A DNA stretch of 64,000 nt from Nostoc cf. commune SO-36. Its GTDB lineage: Bacteria; Cyanobacteriota; Cyanobacteriia; Cyanobacteriales; Nostocaceae. Under the pieces are notes generated by a model, which saw nothing but the letters and a program-made list of their open reading frames with translations, did no database searches and was not told the DNA's origin. The translations under genes and the position numbers were made by a program. Below are positions 1-8,004 of the stretch, one piece after another; positions within the stretch are counted from its first letter, which is position 1; each line of letters opens with the position of its first letter. The stretch lies in contig NZ_AP025732.1 in NCBI RefSeq assembly GCF_023734775.1, forward strand, positions 5,826,501 to 5,890,500, written 5' to 3'.

Positions 1-138
1 TCGCCCTTTGAACCAAGCAAGGCGACTTTCCACAGATACTGGTTCTAAGTCAGCGGTTGCCATGCGGCTAGGAATTGCAGTGTTGTAAATTGCCACAATT
101 GCAGGCAAGTCAGTTTCAGTCGCATGGCGAATGGTCAT
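1..138 (-). CDS. GNAT-family N-acetyltransferase, N-terminal part (cut by window edge)
   Basis: The reverse strand reads from an ATG at 138 straight to the window edge with no stop (46 codons). The product begins [19 protein letters not shown] and contains [19 protein letters not shown], which resembles the start of phosphinothricin/methionine-sulfoximine-type acetyltransferases. These are GNAT enzymes that acetylate small amines using acetyl-CoA. The acetyl-CoA-binding motif lies beyond the window, so the substrate cannot be judged. Family assignment rests only on the N-terminal pattern. Confidence 0.75.
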   Translation of the reverse strand, partial: MTIRHATETDLPAIVAIYNTAIPSRMATADLEPVSVESRLAWFKGR

Positions 139-1084
139 TGCTACCGTCTCGGAAAAATCTTCAGAAAATATTCAAAAATAATACAGTGTTAAGAGTAGCA
201 ATTCTACGGCTTCTATCGTAATTGTCACAGATAGTTTGCCAGGTAGGGTATTTTTACCTCACTTAACATATAATGGCTAACTCTACTAGCAAGTATGCAA
301 TTAGCCACTACAAAAGACATCACGGTTGCGATAAATAGAGGAATGCCCCTAAGCCTTGCCTATTTTATTTTTTATAGTAGATAAAGTTTATAACTCCTTA
401 GTTGGAAATTCTAAGTTTTTATTCCTAACGTCTCATTACGTATTCATTCTAGAGAAATAAATAGGCGACAACTTAGATGGAGAAAATGTAAAAACCTATG
501 TAGTGAATTTAAAATTGCTAGATCAGGAAAATTATTACCCAAGACTGATGCAAATAATTAAGTAGGAGTCATTTATGAATTCAAGCGGACGTAGCATAAC
601 TTATCCCTTTTGATAAAGATAAAACTTAAAACTTTTAACTCTAAAATAATAGTTTAACTCGATAAACTAATGTCTATGATCGACTGTAAGGAGCTTTTGA
701 GTAGTGTATTGCAGCCAAGATTCCCTATCGGCGATATTTGTTGATTTGTTCACAATTGTTCGTTTCTATATTTGAATTTCAGGATATAAAGAGTTTTATT
801 GAGCAGTAATACTTACTGACTTATTTACAATTCTTGACGTTCGATTTTTCAAGTAAAGTTTGTTGTATTTTCAAGAAAATAGCCTTGATAAACTGTTAAT
901 GTTGAAATTAATGAAAGTAAAGTTCGAGCGCAATTAAATACGTATCAAGTGTTTAACAAAGCTTAATACTTGGATAATTAACATTAATTTTATTTATAGC
1001 GATTATTTTAGTTCTTCAGGAATCTTGAACAGATTATATTCACTAAGTAAACAACTTCCACAAACCAAACTCCGAACCCCGATG
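139..1084. other. AT-rich non-coding stretch
   Basis: About 950 bases without a convincing gene. The only possible reading is a 12-codon ORF at 575-613 (MNSSGRSITYPF) preceded by TAGGAG at a suitable distance. It has nothing else to support it. The rest is AT-rich with no hairpin or repeat that I could recognise. Confidence 0.5.
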
Positions 1085-1405
1085 ATGAATCATTACTCAC
1101 TTCAATGGATTGAGGCATGGTGCCAAGAAAATGGCTGGACAGATTTGTTTGTAGAGCGACGTAACAATTTTTGGGCTTTTCCTCCGGGTGGGGTAATGCC
1201 AGAACCAATCCCAGTTCATGCTCTTAGATTGATTAAAGCCGAAAATGGACTGACTTTTGAAGAGCGATTGTGGTCGATGTCCGCAGTAGTTGGCACAATC
1301 CTAGCTGTTCTTTTTACCTTTTGGTTTCAGTCGCCAATGCCATTAGTTTTAGCTTTCGCTTTGAACGCCGTTACGGTGGCTCAATTTGAACTTGAAGATG
1401 TCTAA
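1085..1405 (+). CDS. Conserved hypothetical protein with C-terminal membrane segments
   Basis: The product is 106 residues from the ATG at 1085; an ATG at 1082 and one at 1025 are alternatives, and none has a strong ribosome-binding site. The N-terminal half is soluble (MNHYSLQWIEAWCQENGWTD, then FPPGGVMPEPIP). The C-terminal part carries two closely spaced hydrophobic stretches around residues 67-100, SAVVGTILAVLFTFWF and PLVLAFALNAVTV, ending in an acidic FELEDV. I do not recognise a named family. The sequence has the look of a small cyanobacterial inner or thylakoid membrane protein. No operon partner is evident. Confidence 0.7.
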   Translation: MNHYSLQWIEAWCQENGWTDLFVERRNNFWAFPPGGVMPEPIPVHALRLIKAENGLTFEERLWSMSAVVGTILAVLFTFWFQSPMPLVLAFALNAVTVAQFELEDV

Positions 1406-1506
1406 ATTTTTATTTGGGGCTTTGCTATTAAAACTGCTCTTGTCTTCTCAGCAAGAGCAGTTTTTAATTTAATGATTTGTATAGCAACCATCTAGTCTGT
1501 TAAGAC

Positions 1507-1659
1507 TAGGACTTACGCAAAATATCTCTCAAACTCTGATTTCTCCGTGCCCTCTGTGCCTCTGCGGTAGCCTGCGGCAAGCCGTACCCTTCGGGAAGCT
1601 ACGCGTAGCGTCTCGTAGAGAAGCGTCTACGTTATTCCATAACTCGTGCGTAAGTCCTA
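1507..1659. mobile_element. MITE-like element with 13-bp perfect terminal inverted repeats
   Basis: The segment starts TAGGACTTACGCA and ends with the exact reverse complement TGCGTAAGTCCTA, 153 bp apart. It has no coding capacity. The interior contains nested palindromic blocks (GCCTGCGGCAAGC, CTACGCGTAGCG, CTCGTAGAG) that recur elsewhere in the window near 24284, 45070 and 57942. Short non-coding elements with terminal inverted repeats are common in Nostoc. Which transposase moves it is not visible here. Confidence 0.75.
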
Positions 1660-1805
1660 AAGACATAACAATTAGAAATCACTAACACCTTAAGATCAGC
1701 TAGCAGGTACAACTACCTTTGCGTGTTTGTTAACGTAGTCCACAAATAATTGCTTCAATCGCGGACTAACGCCGGCGTGTTCAAAGAATCCAAAGCAAAT
1801 CCGAA

Positions 1806-1877
1806 ATAGTACAATCTGAATGCCAACCCTGAATCTATGAGATAGTACAATCTGAATGCCAACCCTGAATCTATGAG
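1806..1877 (+). repeat. Perfect 36-bp tandem duplication over the start codon of the next gene
   Basis: Two identical 36-bp units, 1806-1841 and 1842-1877, each beginning ATAGTACAATCTGAATGCC and ending CTATGAG. The second unit supplies the ATG of the acetyltransferase at 1873. The first supplies an upstream ATG at 1837 followed at once by AGA TAG, so the duplication creates a three-codon upstream reading frame. Perfect identity suggests a recent event. Confidence 0.9.
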
Positions 1878-2367
1878 TGCTAACGAAATATCTCTTAGAC
1901 CTGCCCAAGAAACAGATGCCTGGGTGCTGAGTGCAATTCATATTGCTGCTATCAAAACTCTACCTGCAACTTTTTATACTGAAAAAGAACTTTTAGCTTG
2001 GCGTAATTACCGCGATAAACCTGATGGTTCAAATATTTTAAAAAGTATGAAAGTGGAAACTTTCTGGGTTGCCATCAAGGGAGATTTTGTTATAGGTTTT
2101 GCTAGTTTTATTGTTGATGAACTGATCGGGCTGTATGTTCATCCTAAATATCAAGGTAAAGGAATTGGCCGTGCTTTAGTTCAACATTTTTGCGATGAAG
2201 CAACTAATCAAGGTATAGATAAGGTAATTACAACTGCTAGCCTTTATGCTGAAGGGTTTTATTTACGACTGGGATTTACCGCCATTCAAAAAGCACCTCA
2301 TTATTTAAGAAATGGGGTGGTTGTTCCAGTTACTAAAATGAGTAAAACATTAGGGACTTCCAATTAA
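1873..2367 (+). CDS. GNAT-family N-acetyltransferase
   Basis: 164 residues. The acetyl-CoA-binding motif A is clear at about residues 86-105 (LYVHPKYQGKGIGRALVQHF, the Q-x-x-G-x-G-x pattern). It is followed by the C-terminal GNAT pattern TTASLYAEGFYLRLGF, in which the Tyr is the usual general acid. Family knowledge says this transfers an acetyl group from acetyl-CoA to a small molecule or protein amine; the substrate is unknown. The start codon lies in the second copy of a 36-bp tandem repeat, and no strong Shine-Dalgarno is present. Confidence 0.9.
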   Translation: MSANEISLRPAQETDAWVLSAIHIAAIKTLPATFYTEKELLAWRNYRDKPDGSNILKSMKVETFWVAIKGDFVIGFASFIVDELIGLYVHPKYQGKGIGRALVQHFCDEATNQGIDKVITTASLYAEGFYLRLGFTAIQKAPHYLRNGVVVPVTKMSKTLGTSN

Positions 2368-2496
2368 AAAAATCTCCACTACATCTACCCTACTGCTGAC
2401 TGCTACGATGGCGACAGCTTTCCTTCCCTATGGGATGGTGTGCTAACGCAAGTTTTTTACATAATCTATGATGTAAGTAAGTACTTGCCAGCATAA

Positions 2497-3153
2497 ATGA
2501 ATAAAAGCATCCGTTCATCAACTCTCACCCGTACACGTTTGATAGAAGCGGCCTCGCAGATATTTGCGAGTTTAGGTGTTCAAGGAGCGACTACCCGTGA
2601 AATAGCTCGTGTTGCTGGTGTGAATGAGGTGACTTTATTTCGCCACTTTGCTAGCAAAGAACAGCTTTTGGGAGCAGTAATCGAAAATGCTTTTGCACTC
2701 CAGACAGAAGCCCTGGCACATCCCAAAGTGTGGACGCAGGATCTAAAAATTGATTTAAGACAGTATGCCTATCTTTACAATAGTATGCTAGAGGCACAGG
2801 AAGACTTAATTCGTACTTTCATTGGAGAAGCCAAACGTCATCCAGAGGCAGCCAGACAAGTGATTCAAGAAGCTGCCAAGCCTTTAGGCGAAAAACTGGT
2901 AGCTTATCTGCAATCCAGCCAGAGACAAGGCACTGTCAGAGTAGACCTTGATCCATTTGCAGCAGTCGATATGTTTACAGGAATGCTGTTATCTGGAATG
3001 CTAGTCCGCAGTGCAAAATTTAATCAAGGTAGCTATAGCTGTGAGGACTATATCGAAACCTGTGTAAATATTTTTGTGCGTGGTATCAGTACTACTCCTC
3101 TCAGTTGTCAATGTAGCTGTAACAATATTTGCCTCTTGACTAATGACCCCTAA
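2497..3153 (+). CDS. TetR/AcrR-family transcriptional regulator
   Basis: 218 residues. The N-terminal TetR helix-turn-helix is clear (RLIEAASQIFASLGVQGATT, then REIARVAGVNEVTLFRHFAS at about residues 34-53). The C-terminal ligand/dimer domain resembles the TetR_C type with IRTFIGEAKRHPEAARQV and AVDMFTGMLLSGMLVRS. The last 20 residues are Cys-rich and unlike the family, so the C-terminus may be a local extension. An AAGTACTT palindrome at 2479-2486, just upstream, could be its own operator (inference). The stop lies 18 bases before the following LpxB-related gene, so the two may be cotranscribed. Confidence 0.9.
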   Translation: MNKSIRSSTLTRTRLIEAASQIFASLGVQGATTREIARVAGVNEVTLFRHFASKEQLLGAVIENAFALQTEALAHPKVWTQDLKIDLRQYAYLYNSMLEAQEDLIRTFIGEAKRHPEAARQVIQEAAKPLGEKLVAYLQSSQRQGTVRVDLDPFAAVDMFTGMLLSGMLVRSAKFNQGSYSCEDYIETCVNIFVRGISTTPLSCQCSCNNICLLTNDP

Positions 3154-3170
3154 CTCCTGACCATTAACTA

Positions 3171-4451
3171 ATGACTCAATTAGATATTCTCATCCTATCA
3201 AATGGCCCCGGTGAGGTAACAACCTGGGTACGTCCAGTAGTGAAGGCGTTGCGGCAACAACTAGGGGATGACTCTTCTGTAGTAAGGATTTCTGTGGTAT
3301 TATCACCTTGCTCAAATGCTAGTGGTAAAGAAGCAGCGATCGCTCTTTCTTACCCAGAAGTAGATAGAGTACAGCCAGCAGAGCATTTTTGGCAATTTTT
3401 GCTTTGGGGTAAAACATTTGAGAATTGGGATTGGAGAAGTCACGGTGTAGTTGTTTTTCTGGGTGGCGATCAAATTTTCCCAGTGATTATAGGCAAAAAA
3501 TTAGGATATCGCACAGTTGTTTACGCCGAATGGGAAGCTCGTTGGCATAACTGGATTGATCGCTTCGGAATCATGAAATCCCAAGTTGCGTCCCGTGTTC
3601 CTCAGAAATATGCTCACAAATTTACCGTTGTAGGTGATTTGATGGTAGAAGCAGCAGGGGAGAACCTAAATTCAAATTCCCCTGTGCCTATTACTCCATC
3701 ACTCAAAACTGAATTGATTGGTCTACTCCCTGGTTCAAAAGCGGCAAAATTAGCCCAAGGAGTACCATTAAGTTTAGGCATTGCTGAATACGTTCATGCA
3801 AAAAGACCTCAAACTAAATTTGTGATTCCTCTAGCCCCAACTTTAGATTTACAAACTTTAGCTAGTTTTGCCGATCCCCAAAAGAACCCTATTGCTGAAA
3901 TATTTGGCTTTGGCGGCGCTTCTTTAGTTGTCCCAGAGAACTCTAACAGCAAGGCATTGCTCAAAACAACAACAGGCTTAACTGTGGAACTGTGGCAAGA
4001 AAACCCTGCATATCACTTATTGTCCCGGTGCTGCATCTGCTTAACTACGGTGGGGGCAAACACTGCCGAACTCGGTGCTTTAGGAGTACCAATGATTGTT
4101 TTGCTGCCAACACAGCAACTTGATGCCATGCGTGCTTGGGATGGTTTACCTGGATTGTTGGCAAATCTACCAGGTGTAGGTACGCCCTTTACGAAGGTAA
4201 TTAATTGGTTATTCCTAAGATTTGTAAGACGCAAAGGTTTATTAGCATGGCCAAATATCTGGGCACAGGAAGAGATAGTGCCAGAACTTATGGGTAAACT
4301 TCAACCGCAAGAAATTGGAGAAATGGTTATAGACTTATTAGCCCATCCAGAAAAATTGGACGATATTCGCGCTAAACTCCGTAAAATTCGTGGTGAAAGC
4401 GGTGCAGCCCAGAAGATTGCACAGATTGTTGGTGAGGAAATTGGGAAGTAG
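3171..4451 (+). CDS. Lipid-A-disaccharide synthase-related protein (LpxB-like glycosyltransferase)
   Basis: 426 residues. The N-terminus (LDILILSNGPGEVTTWVRPV) and the C-terminal pattern (CICLTTVGANTAELGALGVP, then MIVLLPTQQLDAMRAWDG) match the cyanobacterial family related to LpxB, GT19-like glycosyltransferases with two Rossmann domains. The LPGSKAAKLAQGVPLSLGIA segment matches the LLPGSR motif of LpxB. True LpxB condenses UDP-diacylglucosamine with lipid X; the activity of this divergent branch has not, to my knowledge, been established. The start follows the TetR stop by 18 bases with no clear Shine-Dalgarno. Confidence 0.85.
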   Translation: MTQLDILILSNGPGEVTTWVRPVVKALRQQLGDDSSVVRISVVLSPCSNASGKEAAIALSYPEVDRVQPAEHFWQFLLWGKTFENWDWRSHGVVVFLGGDQIFPVIIGKKLGYRTVVYAEWEARWHNWIDRFGIMKSQVASRVPQKYAHKFTVVGDLMVEAAGENLNSNSPVPITPSLKTELIGLLPGSKAAKLAQGVPLSLGIAEYVHAKRPQTKFVIPLAPTLDLQTLASFADPQKNPIAEIFGFGGASLVVPENSNSKALLKTTTGLTVELWQENPAYHLLSRCCICLTTVGANTAELGALGVPMIVLLPTQQLDAMRAWDGLPGLLANLPGVGTPFTKVINWLFLRFVRRKGLLAWPNIWAQEEIVPELMGKLQPQEIGEMVIDLLAHPEKLDDIRAKLRKIRGESGAAQKIAQIVGEEIGK

Positions 4452-4527
4452 GGGGAGCAGGGGAGTAGGAAAGACGAAGAGGAAGTAAAAAATTTCTCCC
4501 TCATGTACCTTATTCTCGTCACTTCCT

Positions 4528-4914
4528 TTAATCCGAAGATTCTCCATCCCTGCGCCCAAGTTCATAAATGCCAGCACCCATACAGGCTAATATACCTGTA
4601 CTAATTCCCCAACTTTCACCTAAACTAATTTTCAGAATCCAGTTAAATAAAGCGCCAACTACTAAAAAAGGCACGATGCTGAACAGTGAGGCGTAGAAAG
4701 CGTTTTGGGATTCTCTGGCTTTACGAGTCTTTTCAAATTCGGATTGGCTGGTATAAAGCGATCGCTCGGCAAAGTTAAACCAGCGATTGAGTTGCTCGAT
4801 TACCCATTCATTGATTCTGGCAAAACCTAGATATAGGGCCAATGACCACAAACTCGCACCTGCGATCGCGATCGTGTCTAATTCAAAACGGAAAGGCAAA
4901 ATTTCAGTCAGCAT
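4528..4914 (-). CDS. Conserved hypothetical membrane protein
   Basis: 128 residues with hydrophobic segments near residues 14-32 (IAIAGASLWSLALYLGFA), 76-92 (ASLFSIVPFLVVGALFNW) and 101-117 (GISTGILACMGAGIYEL). A charged coiled segment (EKTRKARESQNA) lies between the first and second. I do not recognise a named domain. It converges with the LpxB-related gene, leaving 76 bases between the two stops. Confidence 0.65.
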   Translation of the reverse strand: MLTEILPFRFELDTIAIAGASLWSLALYLGFARINEWVIEQLNRWFNFAERSLYTSQSEFEKTRKARESQNAFYASLFSIVPFLVVGALFNWILKISLGESWGISTGILACMGAGIYELGRRDGESSD

Positions 4915-5186
4915 TGCTTGAGGGAGTCCTGCAAAGGGTCAACTTTAGCTCTTGGTAGATGAACCTATCCCACTATTCTAAAAATCTCTACTTCTTGTCG
5001 GAAAATGTGCTTGAAAACCTTGATTTTTCGTTTATAGTTTTCAATCAGCTTAAGCTTCATAGCACAAATTTTATTAGTGGGATAGGTTCATGCTAAATAA
5101 ACCTCTTGTGCAATTTTAAGCATAAAAGCTAACAAGATTTCAACTACTTGACAACCTCCCACTTCTTAGCTTCAGGAAAAGCTAAT
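4915..5186. other. Short intergenic region
   Basis: Non-coding. AACCTATCCCACT at 4961-4973 has its exact reverse complement AGTGGGATAGGTT at 5076-5088, giving 13-bp inverted arms about 100 bases apart. The purpose is unknown; a small non-autonomous repeat is possible. Confidence 0.5.
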
Positions 5187-5876
5187 TTACGGATTCCTAG
5201 GTAAATTATCGGGGTCGATACCAAGAAAACGTAAATGCTGTGCAAACTTTTCTGCTTTTTCTTCTGCTGTTAAATACCGATTTCCTTGTTCGTCATACCA
5301 AGATAGAAATTCCTGACCAATCCCACCAATAACACCTTGATGTCGTCCAATTCCTAAACCAACTTCTGGCATCCAATAGGGTTCGCCAATTTGTAATTGA
5401 TAATTTTTATCTACCAATTTGTAAATTTCAAATGGTTGGTGTCGATCGCGTTGCCAATATTCGGGGTTGTAAATAATGTAGTACAGTACGCCAAGTTTCC
5501 GATAAATTTCTAACTTTTCGTCGTATTCGGTTCCTGGAGAATGGGATACCATCTCCAATGTTACTATCGGTACTACCTCATTTTCTTCCCAGACAGCGTA
5601 ACTTCTACGCGATTTACCACCTTTTTTGCGATCGACTCCCAAACTCAGAAACCCATCTGGTACTATGGGGACTCTCGCATTCGCCCCTGTTGTGTGGTAA
5701 ATTGCCATGTCTACGCCGAAAAACCAATCGGTGCGCGTTGCCCAAATTGAGGTTAATAGGAACAGTAGAATGTTGGGCAGAAAATTCTGATCCTCATTAT
5801 CCACAGGTATATCGTCCGAGCAGGCTAGTTCCTCTGTGCTTGGAAGCCCAACGACTTTAAGGTTTTCTGACAGCAT
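5187..5876 (-). CDS. Uma2-family (DUF820) putative endonuclease
   Basis: 229 residues. The PD-(D/E)XK-like Uma2 core is visible: FFGVDMAIYH, RVPIVPDGFLSLGV, then IVTLEMVSHSPGTEYDEKLE followed by KLGVLYYIIYNPEYW. The conserved Asp of VPDG, the Glu of LEMVS and the Lys of DEK match the usual catalytic positions. The family is hugely expanded in cyanobacteria. It is predicted to be nuclease-like, but no cellular role is known. The C-terminus carries the common TAEEKAEKFAQHLRFLGIDP tail. It lies just outside the integrated element that starts near 6042. Confidence 0.9.
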   Translation of the reverse strand: MLSENLKVVGLPSTEELACSDDIPVDNEDQNFLPNILLFLLTSIWATRTDWFFGVDMAIYHTTGANARVPIVPDGFLSLGVDRKKGGKSRRSYAVWEENEVVPIVTLEMVSHSPGTEYDEKLEIYRKLGVLYYIIYNPEYWQRDRHQPFEIYKLVDKNYQLQIGEPYWMPEVGLGIGRHQGVIGGIGQEFLSWYDEQGNRYLTAEEKAEKFAQHLRFLGIDPDNLPRNP

Positions 5877-6041
5877 GACTGTTGCCCGGGTGGCTTCGGT
5901 TTCTTTGATTATAAGTAAATTAAACTTGCTAAGGGTGTAGGCAAGGAACGCATTCTAATAGCGTTCTCCACCCCAGCTAAAAACAACTTGCAGACAACTT
6001 TTTTGCTTATGCAATATGTCAGAAGTGTTTTTGTGTGTGAA

Positions 6042-6093
6042 GTATGCCAGGAACCGGACTTGAACCGGTGACACGAGGATTTTCAGTCCTCTG
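6042..6093 (-). repeat. Distal attachment site (partial tRNA-Phe copy)
   Basis: 52 bases identical to 13511-13562, covering the 3' end, T-arm, variable region and anticodon-arm part of tRNA-Phe. After position 6093 the sequence diverges (TTTTGATT against CTCTACCA in the true tRNA), so no functional tRNA is made here. This is the outer boundary of the element. Confidence 0.93.
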
Positions 6094-6133
6094 TTTTGAT
6101 TGCTGAAATACTTGCTAATTAAGGATATTCATT

Positions 6134-6168
6134 CATAGTCATTCATATTCATAGTCAAACCATAGTCA
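6134..6168 (+). promoter_or_regulatory. Three CATAGTCA octamers near the left element end (possible integrase arm sites)
   Basis: CATAGTCA occurs at 6134-6141, 6150-6157 and 6161-6168, within 75 bp of the left attachment repeat. The same octamer is clustered at the other end, at 13393-13400 and 13404-13411, with the inverse at 13363-13370. Tyrosine integrases with an N-terminal arm-binding domain bind short direct repeats flanking the core site, so these are good candidates. The assignment is inference from position and copy number. Confidence 0.6.
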
Positions 6169-6171
6169 ATA

Positions 6172-6381
6172 TTATGGTGGTTCTGGAGGCATAGGTAATT
6201 CTGGAGGTTCGGGTAAAGTAGCACCGTCATAGAAAACTGCTGCTTTACCTTCACTCCTAGCTGCATTAACGGCTTGTCTAGCTTCCTCCCATGATGGAAA
6301 CGTAAGAAAAAACCATTCACCAGTTTCATCGTTAGCAATAGCTATAGTAGTTTCCTGTTCTTTCCAAACATTATCTGACAT
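6172..6381 (-). CDS. Small hypothetical protein of the element
   Basis: 69 residues, MSDNVWKEQETTIAIANDET, then GEWFFLTFPSWEEARQAVNA, ending in a proline-rich tail (LPEPPELPMPPEPP). I recognise no family. The presence of a second, truncated copy with a duplicated upstream region at 6600-6710 supports a real gene. Its function is unknown. Confidence 0.6.
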   Translation of the reverse strand: MSDNVWKEQETTIAIANDETGEWFFLTFPSWEEARQAVNAARSEGKAAVFYDGATLPEPPELPMPPEPP

Positions 6382-6599
6382 AGTTTACTATGGTAGCAAC
6401 TAGCAGGTTAAGTATAGAACAATAACTATCTGATTAGCTATCTGACAACTGTATCAAGCTATAGAGTACATAAACACTCACGCCATATTCGCCAATAATG
6501 CCTCTATTTTCAGTCTCAGGTAGAATGCAAGCTTAAGTCTTATATCGCTTGTTATAGAGAATTGTAGAGCTAGGCATTAAAGCTTAAACGCTATCAAGG

Positions 6600-6710
6600 C
6601 TAATCATTCAACAATGGAAACGTAAGAAAAAACCATTCACCAGTTTCATCGTTAGCAATAGCTATGGTGTTTTCCTGTTGTGTCCAATCGTTATCTGACT
6701 TAGCTTGCAT
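6600..6710 (-). pseudogene. Truncated paralogue of the 6172-6381 gene
   Basis: The reverse strand from ATG 6710 reads MQAKSDNDWTQQENTIAIAN, then DETGEWFFLTFPLLND and stop. Residues 3-32 match the gene at 6381, after which the homology stops and the frame ends. The upstream stretches also match (AGTATAGAACA with flanking bases), so promoter and 5' coding part were duplicated together. It may be a nonfunctional remnant or a 36-residue peptide. Confidence 0.65.
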
Positions 6711-6931
6711 CGTGTACATCGTTGCAATTAGCAGCCTAAGTATAGAACACTAATTATTGAATTCGATTTAATATGAGCTATTTTAAATAATTCTGATTTT
6801 GATGAAACAAATACAAAAAGGAAGAAAGGAAGATTTTAAGTAGATTTACTCAGACAAGTTAAAGTTACAGGGTATAAATTGATATAATTTAACAAAAAAT
6901 AACTATTTGTTTAAAATTTAATAGAAAAATA

Positions 6932-7372
6932 ATGATTAGAAGATACTGGAAGATATGGTCATCTGTTGCCTTATTAATATTGACTATCTCTGCTTGCTCA
7001 AATGGAAGAATCCAAGATACTAAAAGTAATACTAATAGTCCTGATAATGAGTTTGAATATCAATTAAATTTCTTTTTACAAGATGCAGATAGTTCAGTAA
7101 GAGTTGTATATCAACAAATTTTTGGAAAAGATAAATCAATCCAAGAAGCTAAAGAATACTGTATTAAACTTGATCAAGGTAAAAATGCTTTGAGCTTAAT
7201 GACTGATAAATATGATGAATTAACCCAGAAAGTCAAGGAAAATAAAATTACTGAAAGAGAAAGTAATGCAATCCTTAAGGTATATTCTACAATACACTGG
7301 ACAGCACGAGATGTATATTGTCCTCAACATAGAGACAAACATCAAATACATTTAAATGAGCGTTTCAACTAA
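6932..7372 (+). CDS. Predicted lipoprotein with a DUF732-like C-terminal region
   Basis: 146 residues. The N-terminus is a signal peptide with lipobox (MIRRYWKIWSSVALLILTIS followed by AC at the cleavage Cys), so the mature protein should be lipid-anchored. The C-terminal part EAKEYCIKLDQGKNALSLM ... ARDVYCPQHRD has the two-cysteine pattern of DUF732 proteins, where a Cys pair brackets a small helical domain. It is transcribed opposite to the replication and integration genes of the element, so it may be cargo. Base composition is strongly AT-rich like the rest of the element. Confidence 0.7.
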   Translation: MIRRYWKIWSSVALLILTISACSNGRIQDTKSNTNSPDNEFEYQLNFFLQDADSSVRVVYQQIFGKDKSIQEAKEYCIKLDQGKNALSLMTDKYDELTQKVKENKITERESNAILKVYSTIHWTARDVYCPQHRDKHQIHLNERFN

Positions 7373-7553
7373 CTAAATTAAATTATATTTAATTATAATT
7401 TAATATTTCTCCTATTGAATAACTCCCAGATTAACTTTATATTCGATAGGTAGAAATAACATGAGAAATAAAATTTAAAATACTTAATCGTATTTAGCCG
7501 CAAGTACACTAATCCTAATCAACTATAACTTAGCTTAACTAATATCGCATATA

Positions 7554-7579
7554 TAATATATGGATTAATCCATATATTA
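7554..7579. repeat. 26-bp perfect palindrome
   Basis: The two 13-base arms centred between 7566 and 7567 are exact complements, reading TATGGATTAATCCATA in the middle. It lies in an AT-only context within the element. It could be a protein-binding dyad, a cruciform or a resolution site. No gene abuts it, so I cannot tell which. Confidence 0.7.
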
Positions 7580-7729
7580 ATAGATATATAACCTATTTTT
7601 CTTACTGTAGATAATGTACGATAATTATTATATTTAACTTATCATCTTAATCATAAGATAGGTAGATATAGAAACAATAATAGTGGCGATCGCATAGGAC
7701 ATAACTGTAAACACTGGATTGAGTAATTA

Positions 7730-7765
7730 AATAACCATCATTCAATCAACTTTGGTGGTTATTTT
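7730..7765 (+). terminator. Weak hairpin with T-rich tail
   Basis: AATAACCA (7730-7737) pairs with TGGTTATT (7756-7763) across an 18-base loop and is followed by TT. It is about 360 bases after the lipoprotein gene, and no other rightward gene precedes it. A weak terminator candidate. Confidence 0.3.
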
Positions 7766-7964
7766 AATAGTTTATCTATTTTCTATGGTGTAGAATTTAA
7801 ACGTTAATTGAATGTAGGTAACGGCTTGTCTTTAGGTTAATTTACTAATTAGCCAACATTGAGGAATGAGTAAGAAAAAGTTTGTTTTTTACTTCTGAAT
7901 TAAGTTATCTATTTAAACTCTACCATATTTTTATTTCTTTATTTATTTCTGTAACACTACCCAC

Positions 7965-7993
7965 AAAAAAACCACTAGACCTTCATCTAGTGG
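7965..7993 (-). terminator. Rho-independent terminator after the leftward CoiA-like genes
   Basis: On the reverse strand CCACTAGA (7993-7986) pairs with TCTAGTGG (7979-7972) across a 6-base loop and runs into seven T. It sits 12 bases past the stop of the 8005-8715 frame, so it terminates leftward transcription. Confidence 0.85.
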
Positions 7994-8004
7994 TGAAGCA
8001 ATGG

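Larger units (their letters stand above)
7373..8004. other. AT-rich intergenic region of the element
   Basis: About 630 bases with no credible ORF. It contains a 26-bp perfect palindrome (7554-7579), a weak hairpin (7730-7763) and a terminator for the leftward gene (7965-7993). Confidence 0.7.

Noticed and set aside
575..613. 12-codon ORF with a Shine-Dalgarno-like TAGGAG
   Set aside because: Too short for support, and no downstream gene that it could regulate as a leader.
5541..5860. Plus-strand ORFs opposite the Uma2 gene
   Set aside because: Antisense shadows of a well-supported family gene.
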